A stretch of DNA of 12,059 nucleotides from NCBI GenBank assembly GCA_018672815.1, contig JABHDX010000132.1:1-12059 (forward strand). The letters are read 5' to 3'. The notes under the pieces were generated by a model. The model did no database searches. It was given only the letters and a program-made list of their open reading frames with translations, and was not told the origin of the DNA. Source of the stretch: Gammaproteobacteria bacterium (GTDB lineage: Bacteria > Pseudomonadota > Gammaproteobacteria > UBA11654). Positions 1 to 6,832 of the stretch are shown piece by piece; within the stretch, counting starts at the first letter, position 1; every line of letters starts with the position of its first letter. Made by a program: the position numbers and the translations under genes.

Positions 1-279
1 ATTATTTCTGATTCCCATTTTTGTTTTTTGATTCCAGCTTATGCCCTTTATCTTTTGTAAGAAGCCATGAACAAAATGAATTCGAAATTGCTCACCTTCT
101 GTGATGATATCAAGACCAGCTGATTCTTGGACTTGGATCCATTGCAGAACAGATTTTTTTTGTCCTTCCCATAAGTCTTCTTTCTTGATCTTCCATTGAG
201 GCCATAGTTTTTCTGGTTCTGCCAGCCATTTTGGTTTTGGTAAGCTCCCAGCTGTTGTTGCAGATAATTTTTTACTCAT
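1..279 (-). CDS. Core-MetE/MesD-like methionine synthase, N-terminal fragment (runs off left edge)
   Basis: Reading the reverse strand from the ATG at 279-277 gives 93 uninterrupted residues to the window edge, so the 3' part of the gene is missing. The protein opens MSKKLSATTAGSLPKPKWLA and continues with ESAGLDIITEGEQFRIHFVHG, which matches the start of the catalytic (C-terminal) half of cobalamin-independent methionine synthase: the GSLPKP substrate loop and an [DE]GEQ-R motif. It starts directly at this domain and so lacks the long MetE N-terminal half. Stand-alone proteins of this type include MesD of Acinetobacter, a folate-independent, oxygen-requiring methionine synthase that works with MesX (DUF1852), and the resemblance is closest to that group from memory. 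The zinc ligands lie beyond the fragment. No clear Shine-Dalgarno sequence precedes the ATG. The gene diverges from ychF across 97 bases. Confidence 0.8.
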   Translation of the reverse strand, partial: MSKKLSATTAGSLPKPKWLAEPEKLWPQWKIKKEDLWEGQKKSVLQWIQVQESAGLDIITEGEQFRIHFVHGFLQKIKGISWNQKTKMGIRNN

Positions 280-310
280 CTTTTGTAGTTTTAATTGTTA
301 AACTCGCCCT

Positions 311-339
311 TTGAAATAGAATATAAAAGAACATACATT
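311..339 (+). promoter_or_regulatory. Candidate sigma-70 promoter of ychF
   Basis: TTGAAA at 311-316 (5 of 6 to the -35 consensus) is separated by exactly 17 bases from TACATT at 334-339 (4 of 6 to the -10 consensus). It lies in the 97-base divergent gap and would give a leader of roughly 30 bases before the ychF ATG at 377. In such AT-rich DNA matches of this quality also arise by chance. Confidence 0.35.
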
Positions 340-376
340 AACTTAAATATTTTCACATTTACACAGGTATCATCAT

Positions 377-1477
377 ATGGGAATTCGTTGCGGAATAGTA
401 GGCTTGCCTAATGTTGGTAAATCAACACTTTTTAATGCTTTATCCAATGCAACTGTGGATGCTCAAAATTATCCTTTTTGCACTATAGATCCAAACATTG
501 GTAATGTTGTTGTTCCTGATCCAAGATTGCAAGAATTAGCTAACATTACTAAAACTGCGAATATTATTCCATCTTATATAGAGTTTGTTGATATAGCTGG
601 TCTTGTAGAAGGTGCATCAAAGGGCGAAGGCTTGGGTAATAAATTTTTAGGCAATATCAGAGAGACTGATGCCATCATCCATGTGGTTCGATGTTTTGAG
701 AATAAAGATATCACTCATGTTTCCAATGAAATTAATCCTAGTGACGATGTTGATATCATTAATACAGAGTTATTATTAGCAGATATTCAAACCGTTGAAA
801 GTAATTTAGCAAGAGCTGAAAAAAAATCTAAAGCGGCTGATAAGGAAGAGATTCAGAAAAGAGACTTTCTAAAGGAGCTGTTTGATCATTTAAATCAAAT
901 GAAGCCAGCAAGGAAATTTAATTTAGAAGATGAAAATATTATTCCATGGATGAGTGAGCTTCATCTACTTACAGCAAAACCAATTTTATATGTGGCTAAT
1001 ATTGATGAAAGTGAAATTCATTCTGCTAGTAAACATTTACAAACGCTTGAAGAGCATTTAAGAGAGGAGCAAGACTTTCTTGTAATTCCTCTATGCAGTG
1101 CCCTAGAATCTGAGCTTTCTCAATTACCTGAAGATGAGCTAAAAGACTTTCTCAGTGGTCTTGGTATAAAAGAACCCGCTCTTGATAAACTTATACGATC
1201 TTCTTATTCACTTTTAGGTTTGCAAACCTACTTCACTGCTGGCGAAAAAGAAGTTAGATCTTGGTCCATAAAAAAGGGCCTTAAAGCACCTCAAGCTGCA
1301 GGAGTTATTCATACAGATTTTGAAAGGGGCTTTATTTGTGCTGAGGTTATTTCTTATAAAGACTATATTGATTTGGGCGGAGAGATTTCTTGTAAAAATG
1401 CTGGCAGACTGAAATTAGAAGGCAAGGAATACACTGTTCAAGAAGGCGATGTTATGCACTTTAAGTTTAACGTTTAG
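377..1477 (+). CDS. ychF: Redox-regulated ATPase YchF (Obg-family, OLA1-like)
   Basis: A P-loop NTPase of the Obg/TRAFAC class that binds ribosomes and is linked to translation and oxidative-stress control; it acts in the cytoplasm. The 366 residues match the usual length of about 363. The Walker A motif GLPNVGKS is at residues 9-16, switch [19 protein letters not shown] starts at residue 72, and the specificity motif is NIDE at 208-211 instead of NKxD, the change that makes YchF prefer ATP over GTP. A charged helical region (about 140-190) interrupts the G domain, as is typical, and the C-terminal TGS domain occupies about 283-366. The ATG at 377 has a weak AGG at 364-366. The common neighbour pth is not adjacent here. 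The identification is secure. Confidence 0.97.
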   Translation: MGIRCGIVGLPNVGKSTLFNALSNATVDAQNYPFCTIDPNIGNVVVPDPRLQELANITKTANIIPSYIEFVDIAGLVEGASKGEGLGNKFLGNIRETDAIIHVVRCFENKDITHVSNEINPSDDVDIINTELLLADIQTVESNLARAEKKSKAADKEEIQKRDFLKELFDHLNQMKPARKFNLEDENIIPWMSELHLLTAKPILYVANIDESEIHSASKHLQTLEEHLREEQDFLVIPLCSALESELSQLPEDELKDFLSGLGIKEPALDKLIRSSYSLLGLQTYFTAGEKEVRSWSIKKGLKAPQAAGVIHTDFERGFICAEVISYKDYIDLGGEISCKNAGRLKLEGKEYTVQEGDVMHFKFNV

Positions 1478-1559
1478 ACTCTTTAAAATTAAATAAAAAC
1501 TCTTATTATCTAGCCCTAAAATACTGCTGGAGGTATTATAACTTGAAGAATTATTCTTA

Positions 1560-2747
1560 CTATCGACTTAGATCAGCCATCGCATCTATGATTTGATCAT
1601 AATTCTCATAAAACTCTTTTGATTCCCCATCTGATCTTGTATTTGGTGTCTTGAAGTCTTCAACATCTAAAAGTCCAATTTTTTCTAGAAAGCGAGTCAC
1701 TTTCATCCAACGACCAATATTTTTTACTTCTATTTTGTTTAATCTACCCCAATCTTGTACTGATCCAGAAGTAGGGTGATATTTAGTGATTCGAGTAAAG
1801 ATGATATCATTTTCACGATCTACAAAAATGTATTGGCCAAATTTTCCACTGGCATTAAAAATTTGTCCTTCTTTATCATTTTTAGAAAACCACCAGTGAA
1901 GCGAGTAACCACGATCTAAATCAGTAAATCTTTTGGGAGTAAAATTCCAATAAGGTGTAAATGTTTCATCGACATAATCCGATGAAATAATTTGATTATC
2001 ATTCCATTGTCCATTTCTAGAGAAGAGCAGTCCAAATCTAGAATAATCTCTTGCCGACATATCAATGCAACAATACGCTAAAGGATTACCAGCATTATCT
2101 CTCCATACTGTAGAGTTTTTTATCCCTATAGGGTTCAATATTCTTTCTTTTAATAAAAGGTCAGCTTTCTTACCCGTGGCCTTTCCTAAGATATCTCCTA
2201 TCAACATCGAGTTGACATTGTTGTATTCAAAGAGTGTGTTAGGCTCTTTTTCAACTCCAACATTCTTTGCATAAGCAAGATGATCTTGCTTAAAGAACAT
2301 CAGTTCATGTTCATGTTCGGGGAATTGGAGCCCGGATGCCATATTGAGAATATCTCTGATAGTGATCTCAGATCGTTCATCATTAAAGTATTCTAGATAA
2401 TCACTTACTTTGTCATCGAGGCTGTTAATTTCTCCTCGATCAATTGAAATACCAATTAGACTCGCATAGAAGCTTTTCGCCATAGACCATGATGTTCCAT
2501 AAGAATCTTTATTAAAGCCTTCGGCATATTGTTCTCCAATTAAAAAACCATTTTTTATCAGAACTACAGCTTGTGTAGCATTATCTTCAAAAGATAAGTC
2601 AAACAATGTTTTTACTTTTAATGGATCTACACCCACTTCAGAGGGAGCTTTTTGTGTCCAATTTTCATTAGGAAATTCAGCAGTGTATGCAGGTGAAAGA
2701 AATAAAATGCTTAAAAAAGCAATTGTAATTTTTTTATATTTCATCAT
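1560..2747 (-). CDS. Exported beta-lactamase-fold serine hydrolase (PF00144; EstB/NylB-like)
   Basis: Reading from the ATG at 2747 the protein has 395 residues and begins with a good Sec signal peptide: MMKYKK, a hydrophobic stretch to about residue 18, then SPAYTA before EFPNENW, so it is probably periplasmic or cell-surface. The nucleophile motif SxxK is SMAK at residues 88-91, the YxN motif is YNN at 175-177, and the third active-site region is ASGKFGQ at 299-305, in place of the KTG of classical beta-lactamases. This arrangement is typical of the penicillin-binding-protein-like hydrolase/esterase and 6-aminohexanoate-dimer-hydrolase groups; the true substrate cannot be read from the sequence. 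The reading frame stays open upstream to 2864, but that extension would run antisense through the tRNA and would bury the signal peptide, so 2747 (or the adjacent ATG at 2744) is chosen. No strong Shine-Dalgarno sequence is visible. Confidence 0.88.
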   Translation of the reverse strand: MMKYKKITIAFLSILFLSPAYTAEFPNENWTQKAPSEVGVDPLKVKTLFDLSFEDNATQAVVLIKNGFLIGEQYAEGFNKDSYGTSWSMAKSFYASLIGISIDRGEINSLDDKVSDYLEYFNDERSEITIRDILNMASGLQFPEHEHELMFFKQDHLAYAKNVGVEKEPNTLFEYNNVNSMLIGDILGKATGKKADLLLKERILNPIGIKNSTVWRDNAGNPLAYCCIDMSARDYSRFGLLFSRNGQWNDNQIISSDYVDETFTPYWNFTPKRFTDLDRGYSLHWWFSKNDKEGQIFNASGKFGQYIFVDRENDIIFTRITKYHPTSGSVQDWGRLNKIEVKNIGRWMKVTRFLEKIGLLDVEDFKTPNTRSDGESKEFYENYDQIIDAMADLSR

Positions 2748-2785
2748 ATTTTGGCAATCAATTGAGTTAAAATACTGAGTTAAGC

Positions 2786-2814
2786 TTGACAGAATTGAAT
2801 TTGACATTGAAAAT
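2786..2814 (+). promoter_or_regulatory. Candidate promoter of tRNA-Met
   Basis: A perfect -35 hexamer TTGACA at 2786-2791 is followed after 17 bases by GAAAAT at 2809-2814 (4 of 6 to TATAAT), which would start transcription about 10 bases before the mature tRNA 5' end at 2832. A second perfect TTGACA sits 15 bases further on, at 2801-2806, without a convincing -10 partner. Confidence 0.4.
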
Positions 2815-2825
2815 TCCAAATTCAA
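2795..2825. repeat. 9-bp inverted repeat upstream of tRNA-Met
   Basis: TTGAATTTG at 2795-2803 and CAAATTCAA at 2817-2825 are exact reverse complements separated by 13 bases. The repeat overlaps the candidate promoter and ends seven bases before the tRNA. It could be an operator, a transcript hairpin or chance in AT-rich DNA. Confidence 0.45.
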
Positions 2826-2831
2826 CACTAT

Positions 2832-2908
2832 GGTGATGTAGCTCAGTCGGTTAGAGCGTCGCACTCATAACGCGAAGGTCGGTGGTTCAATTCCACCCAT
2901 CACCACCA
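2832..2908 (+). tRNA. tRNA-Met (CAT), elongator type, CCA encoded
   Basis: A 77-base cloverleaf folds cleanly. The acceptor stem GGTGATG/CATCACC has seven perfect pairs, the D stem is GCTC/GAGC, the anticodon loop CTCATAA carries CAT at 2866-2868, the variable loop is AGGTC, and the T arm is GGTGG-TTCAATT-CCACC. The discriminator is A2905 and CCA is encoded at 2906-2908. The paired first base (G1-C72) and the absence of three G-C pairs under the anticodon loop exclude the initiator tRNA. The anticodon stem TCGCA/CGCGA has an A-C mismatch next to the loop (A2863 with C2871). A tRNA-Ile2 whose CAT is modified to lysidine is the alternative and cannot be fully excluded by sequence alone; the A5-U68 pair favours Met. 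Confidence 0.95.
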
Positions 2909-2914
2909 AGAGCA

Positions 2915-3118
2915 TTAACCCATAGGGTTATTTGCTTCCATGAAATCACAGCAAATGGTATCAACACCTTGTTCTTGAGCTGCATTGGTCATATGATCAA
3001 TAGCCATGTCTAGTGCAAAATCAGGAACTTTTGTTAGGGTTTCGCAAGCACAGTCATTAAAACTAATTCCTTCAACTGCAGAGTTTGCTTTTTCTTTTAT
3101 TGTGTCTAAATCAGCCAT
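2915..3118 (-). CDS. Small protein resembling a stand-alone PCP_red-type domain
   Basis: This 67-residue acidic protein has a clear Shine-Dalgarno sequence (AAGGA, plus-strand 3125-3129) six bases before its ATG, which supports it as a real gene despite its size. From about residue 20 the pattern F-x3-A-x3-L-x-K-V-P-x-F, then A at 39, A-A at 47-48, Q-G-V-x-x-I at 51-56, can be laid without gaps over the protochlorophyllide-reductase 57-kDa subunit domain (PF08369) found at the C terminus of BchB/ChlB and as short stand-alone proteins in non-photosynthetic bacteria. The Arg usual after the P-x-F stretch is replaced. Four cysteines (C23, C25, C56, C57) could bind metal or form disulfides. Its function is unknown. 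It ends six bases from the 3' end of the oppositely directed tRNA. Confidence 0.75.
   Translation of the reverse strand: MADLDTIKEKANSAVEGISFNDCACETLTKVPDFALDMAIDHMTNAAQEQGVDTICCDFMEANNPMG
2916..2933 (+). terminator. Possible weak terminator of tRNA-Met
   Basis: TAACCC (2916-2921) and GGGTTA (2925-2930) form a perfect six-pair stem with a three-base ATA loop, followed by only three T residues. It starts seven bases after the tRNA CCA end and lies within the last codons of the opposing 67-residue gene. The short T run makes an intrinsic terminator uncertain. Confidence 0.35.
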
Positions 3119-3124
3119 AATTAT

Positions 3125-3129
3125 TCCTT
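3125..3129 (-). promoter_or_regulatory. Ribosome binding site of the 67-residue protein
   Basis: AAGGA on the minus strand, six bases upstream of the ATG at 3118. It is one of the clearest ribosome binding sites in the window and is the main support for translation of this small gene. Confidence 0.7.
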
Positions 3130-3202
3130 TAAAGATTGATTGTTAATACAAACCATTGTGTCAAATTTTGAAACAAACATGAAGGAAGAATGTAAAAATA
3201 TT

Positions 3203-4462
3203 TTATGCAATTTTATGAGTGAGTAAGCCATCCAAAAGCTTAGGCTCAAACCATGTAGATTTAGGAGGCATGACTTGACCAGTAGTAGCAACCGCAATTA
3301 ATGATTCTATTGATGTTGGAAAGAAGGCAAACGCTATTTTCATCTCACCAGAATTAACTCGCCTTTCAAGTTCATCTAGGCCTCTAATGCCACCAACAAA
3401 ATCAATGGCTTCATTAGTTCTTTCATCTTCTATTCCAAAAATAGGTTCAAGAACATAATCGTGTAAGATTGAAACATCTAGAGATTCTACTGGATTAAAA
3501 TTTTTCGTTTCCAATTTAAAAGTTAGTTGATACCAATTACCATCCAAATACATTCCGAATTCTTTTGGCTGTTTTGGCCTAATTTCTTTTTGACACTTTT
3601 TTACATCAAAAAAATTATTGATTTGATCAAGTATAGATTCAACAGAGTGTTCATTCATGGATGAAAGAAGTCTATTGTAATCCAATATTTTCATCTGACT
3701 TGCTGGAAACGAAACGCTTAAAAAGTAGTTATAATTTTCATTTCCATTGTGATGCTCATTAGCTTTTTGTCTTATAGCTTTAACTTTAGATGCAGCTGCT
3801 GAACGATGATGACCATCGGCTATAAATAATGCATCTAGAGCGTTAATACTTTCTACTATAGTATTAACAATGTCGAGATCATCTATGATCCAGATTTTGT
3901 GATTGCTTTCATTGTCAGAAAAAACATCGTAAATAGGTTGATTATTAAGAGTCACATCTTTTATTAAGCTATCAATTTTTTCATCATCTGGATAAGTGAG
4001 AAGCACAGGTCCAGTTTGTGCATTTAGAGAGTCAATATTTTTTATACGATCTCTCTCTTTTACAGGCTTGGTATGCTCATGTTTTTTGATCAGGTTATTA
4101 TCGTATGCTTCCACAGAAGCCGCAGAACAAAAACCTGTCTGTATGTGATCTTTGATTGTTATCTGGTAAATATAGAGTGTGGGTATTTTGTCTTCTAATA
4201 GAATTTTATCATCAATAAGTTGTTTCAAATTTTCAGATCCTTTTTTATAAACAAGAGGATCATTAAATTTTGTATCTTTGGGTAGATCAATCTCAGGTTT
4301 TGATATATGTAAGAAGCTCAAAGGTTTATTTTCAGCAAGAATTCTTGCTTCTTCAGAATTGATTACATCGTATGGAGGAGCTATCACTTCATTAGCTTTT
4401 TCAGGTATTGGTCTGAGTGCTTTGAAACTTCTGATGAGCTTAATTTTTTCTTTGTTATTCAT
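3203..4462 (-). CDS. DUF1015 family protein
   Basis: A 419-residue soluble protein without signal peptide or membrane segment that matches DUF1015 (PF06245) over its whole length. Diagnostic stretches are the N-terminal APPYDVI (residues 28-34), IKKHEHT (125-131), the IADGHHRSAAA signature (ADGHHR at 215-220), and the C-terminal VMPPKSTWFEPK (397-408). The DGHHR block resembles the catalytic motif of ParB/Srx-fold nucleotide-using enzymes, so a kinase-like or nucleotide-binding activity has some plausibility, but the family has no secure biochemical role. From memory, DUF1015 genes often lie beside serA/serC of serine synthesis; no such gene is present here. No clear Shine-Dalgarno sequence precedes the ATG, and the gene diverges from the amidohydrolase across 66 bases. 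Confidence 0.92.
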   Translation of the reverse strand: MNNKEKIKLIRSFKALRPIPEKANEVIAPPYDVINSEEARILAENKPLSFLHISKPEIDLPKDTKFNDPLVYKKGSENLKQLIDDKILLEDKIPTLYIYQITIKDHIQTGFCSAASVEAYDNNLIKKHEHTKPVKERDRIKNIDSLNAQTGPVLLTYPDDEKIDSLIKDVTLNNQPIYDVFSDNESNHKIWIIDDLDIVNTIVESINALDALFIADGHHRSAAASKVKAIRQKANEHHNGNENYNYFLSVSFPASQMKILDYNRLLSSMNEHSVESILDQINNFFDVKKCQKEIRPKQPKEFGMYLDGNWYQLTFKLETKNFNPVESLDVSILHDYVLEPIFGIEDERTNEAIDFVGGIRGLDELERRVNSGEMKIAFAFFPTSIESLIAVATTGQVMPPKSTWFEPKLLDGLLTHKIA

Positions 4463-4508
4463 TGCGATAATAATTATTATTAAGTTAGTAGGACGTAATG
4501 TTAGTAAC

Positions 4509-4514
4509 TATAAT
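4509..4514 (+). promoter_or_regulatory. Candidate -10 element of the amidohydrolase unit
   Basis: A perfect TATAAT at 4509-4514, but without a good -35 at the proper distance (TTAGTA at 4485-4490 matches only three positions). If used, transcription would start near 4521, leaving a leader of about eight bases before the ATG at 4529 and putting the GGA at 4519-4521 at or outside the transcript end. Confidence 0.3.
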
Positions 4515-4528
4515 TTTTGGAAAACATA

Positions 4529-6121
4529 ATGAATGATTTAAAATTAATGACAACCTTTATTTGCTTTTTCTTTTTGATCATAGTCAGCAAGAGTTTTGCA
4601 TTAGAAGAGAAGCTTTTAGATGATGATAAAGCTTTTTTAATAAGAAATATTATCATCTACGATGGAACTGGAGCAGAACCTTTTACAGGAGAAATAAGAA
4701 TCAAAGGTGAGCGAATTACTGATGTTTATAGAGGAGCAAATATCAGTCAGGATATAAATGTTGAGATTATAAATGGACAGGGTTTAGCTCTAGCTCCTGG
4801 ATTCATTGATACGCATAGTCATCATGATATAGGGATAGAGCAAGAGCCAATTGCCTTAGCTGCTGTTACACAGGGTATTACAACAATTATTCGAGGTGTT
4901 GATGGGTTTTCGGATCCACCGGGGAGTGATGCATATATTTCATATGATGATAGTTATTTTTCAATGGAAGAATTTAAAAACTATTTTAATCTAATCCCTG
5001 TTGCTATCAATATGGTAAGTTTCTCAGCACATAACAGTATTCGTTTAGCAGTGATGGGAGAAGATTTCAAAAGAGAGGCAACAACAAAAGAAATAAGTGC
5101 AATGGCTTCTTTAATTGAGTTGGATATGGAGTCAGGCGCATATGGACTAAGCACAGGTTTGGAATATGATCCTGGAATCTTTTCTTCAACGGATGAGGTA
5201 ATTCAACTGGCCAAAATTGCTGCACAATATAATGGCAAATATAAAAGTCATATCAGAAGTGAGGATAGGAAATATTGGGAAGCTATAGATGAGATAATAG
5301 ACATAGGTCGACAAGCAAGAATTCCTGTGAATATCGATCATTTTAAACTTAATGGAATCTTTAATTGGGGACGAACAGAAGAAATTCTATCTCTCCTTAA
5401 TAAAGCAAGAGAAGAGGGTATAAATATTACAGCTGATGTCTATCCCTATGAGGCATGGTCGAGCAGTATTACGACTTTATACCCAGAAAGGAATTTTGAT
5501 GATTTAGAGGAAGCTGATTATATTTTAAAAAATTTATCCCCAGCTGAAGACATAAGGTTTAGCTATCATGCCATTCATCCTGGATATGTAAGAAAAACAG
5601 TAGCTGAGATTGCTATAGAAAAAAATATGAGCCAGGTTGAAATGCTGTCTAGTTTGAGTTCTGAAAGTTATGAATTAAGTCAATCTGATTCATCAATAGA
5701 AATCGTCATAGCAAAAGGTATGATTGATGATGATGTTAGACAATTATTAAATTGGCCATACAGCACTGTCTGCAGTGATGGTGAATTGAGATGCGGTCAT
5801 CCTAGAGGCTGTGGAACATTCTCTAAGGTTATTAATGAGTATCAAGGAGTTAATGGATTGGGGTCTTTACAAAGAGTAATACATAAAATGACCGGACTCT
5901 CTGCAGATCAAATAGGTATTAAAGATCGAGGTGTGATTCAAAAAGGTGCTTTTGCAGATTTTATTTTATTTGACCCCCAAACTATGAAAGATCATTCTAC
6001 TTTTACTAATCCAGCACTGAAATCAGAGGGAGTTCATTCGGTATGGATTAATGGCATCAGAGTTCTTGATAATGGTGTTCACACAAACAAATTGCCAGGG
6101 AAAATACTTATAAAAAATTAA
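4529..6121 (+). CDS. Exported D-aminoacylase-like amidohydrolase (amidohydrolase superfamily)
   Basis: The ATG at 4529 is preferred over the in-frame TTG at 4517 because GGA at 4519-4521 lies at a suitable distance from it; this gives 530 residues. A signal peptide (MNDLKLMTTF, then a hydrophobic run to about residue 20, then SKSFA) indicates export. Metal-binding motifs of N-acyl-D-amino-acid deacylases are present: GFIDTHSHHD with H96 and H98, HIRSE with H241, IDHFK with H271, and CSDGELRCGHPRG with D417 and H424. The usual bridging Cys of the GNCG motif is replaced by Asp (RGVDG, D125), as in a variant subgroup. It probably hydrolyses an amide or N-acyl bond in the periplasm; peptidoglycan or D-amino-acid-derived substrates are an inference. 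The methyltransferase gene follows after ten bases. Confidence 0.9.
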   Translation: MNDLKLMTTFICFFFLIIVSKSFALEEKLLDDDKAFLIRNIIIYDGTGAEPFTGEIRIKGERITDVYRGANISQDINVEIINGQGLALAPGFIDTHSHHDIGIEQEPIALAAVTQGITTIIRGVDGFSDPPGSDAYISYDDSYFSMEEFKNYFNLIPVAINMVSFSAHNSIRLAVMGEDFKREATTKEISAMASLIELDMESGAYGLSTGLEYDPGIFSSTDEVIQLAKIAAQYNGKYKSHIRSEDRKYWEAIDEIIDIGRQARIPVNIDHFKLNGIFNWGRTEEILSLLNKAREEGINITADVYPYEAWSSSITTLYPERNFDDLEEADYILKNLSPAEDIRFSYHAIHPGYVRKTVAEIAIEKNMSQVEMLSSLSSESYELSQSDSSIEIVIAKGMIDDDVRQLLNWPYSTVCSDGELRCGHPRGCGTFSKVINEYQGVNGLGSLQRVIHKMTGLSADQIGIKDRGVIQKGAFADFILFDPQTMKDHSTFTNPALKSEGVHSVWINGIRVLDNGVHTNKLPGKILIKN

Positions 6122-6131
6122 TGAGTGCATT

Positions 6132-6797
6132 ATGAATAGATATAAAAAAGCAATTGCAAAAGAGAATAGGCCTGAGAGCGATGTGTTAAGAGATCCTAAT
6201 AGAAAACCTGATGAAGTGTTACGTTTTTTGAAAGTGAAAGAAGGAGATACTGTTGGTGAAATTAATTCTGGTAGGGGTTATTTTTCTGCGTGTGTGGCTA
6301 ATGTGGTTGGAAAAAAAGGTAAAGTGTATGCTCATTCTTCACCTGTAAGTATTAAGAGATGGAAAGGAAATCCAATTGAAAAACGATTGAAAGAGTTTCA
6401 TCAGTCTAATTTATTTAGTGTAGTCGGAGAAATGGAGAAGCCTAACTTTCCTAATGGTCTTGATAAAGTATTCAATATTATGACTTATCATGATGCTGTT
6501 TGGAGTAAGGCTAATAGAGAACTAATGAATCAAACTATTTTTAATACTTTAATATCGGGCGGTATCTACGGAATTCTAGATCATAATTCGAAAGAAGGTC
6601 AAGGTATAGATAATTGTCATGATATTCATCGTATCGAAAAATCATTTGTTATAAAGGAAGTGTTATCTTCAGGTTTTATTCTAGACTCTGAATCGAGCAT
6701 TCTGGAAAATATATCCGATGATTGTAGTTCTATGGTTTTTGAAAAAGATATTAGAGATAAAACCAGCCGCTTCTTGCTTAGGTTTAGAAAGCCCTAA
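6132..6797 (+). CDS. COG4798-type SAM-dependent methyltransferase
   Basis: A 221-residue class I methyltransferase of the predicted methyltransferase group COG4798. The opening DVLRDPNRKPDEVLRFL is typical of the group. Motif I is modified: VGEINSGRGYF (residues 41-51) instead of VLDLGAGGGYY, keeping the G-x-G and the acidic residue. The group's N-Y-H-D signature appears as NIMTYHDAVW (115-124), followed by LISGGIYGILDHN (140-152), the IHRIEKSFV stretch (165-173) and the terminal LLRFRKP. Many relatives carry a signal peptide; this one does not, so it should be cytoplasmic. The substrate is unknown. The ten-base gap after the amidohydrolase suggests co-transcription, although the two products should act on opposite sides of the inner membrane. 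Confidence 0.82.
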   Translation: MNRYKKAIAKENRPESDVLRDPNRKPDEVLRFLKVKEGDTVGEINSGRGYFSACVANVVGKKGKVYAHSSPVSIKRWKGNPIEKRLKEFHQSNLFSVVGEMEKPNFPNGLDKVFNIMTYHDAVWSKANRELMNQTIFNTLISGGIYGILDHNSKEGQGIDNCHDIHRIEKSFVIKEVLSSGFILDSESSILENISDDCSSMVFEKDIRDKTSRFLLRFRKP

Positions 6798-6802
6798 CAT
6801 TT

Positions 6803-6832
6803 AATAGTTAGTCACTAAAGCTATTGTTTTTT
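6803..6832 (+). terminator. Possible AT-rich terminator after the methyltransferase
   Basis: AATAG-TTA (6803-6810) can pair with TAA-CTATT (6816-6825, with a two-base AG bulge) around the loop GTCAC, followed by GTTTTTT. It lies just after the methyltransferase stop and runs into the last codons of the converging flavin-enzyme gene. The stem is AT-rich and therefore weak. Confidence 0.3.

Noticed and set aside
1478..1559. Search for a terminator between ychF and the serine hydrolase
   Set aside because: Only a short AAGAAT-T-ATTCTT palindrome without usable loop or T run was found.
2065..2274. Plus-strand open frame inside the serine hydrolase gene
   Set aside because: It lies antisense within a well-supported gene and has no recognisable domain.
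2748..2864. N-terminal extension of the serine hydrolase frame up to 2864
   Set aside because: It would run antisense through the tRNA anticodon loop and upstream region and would place a good signal peptide 39 residues inside the protein.
2891..2908. tRNA 3' end as an integration (att) site
   Set aside because: No second copy of the tRNA 3' end, integrase or other mobile-element gene was seen in the window.
4278..4528. Plus-strand open frame over the start of the DUF1015 gene
   Set aside because: Antisense to conserved DUF1015 motifs; no family resemblance.
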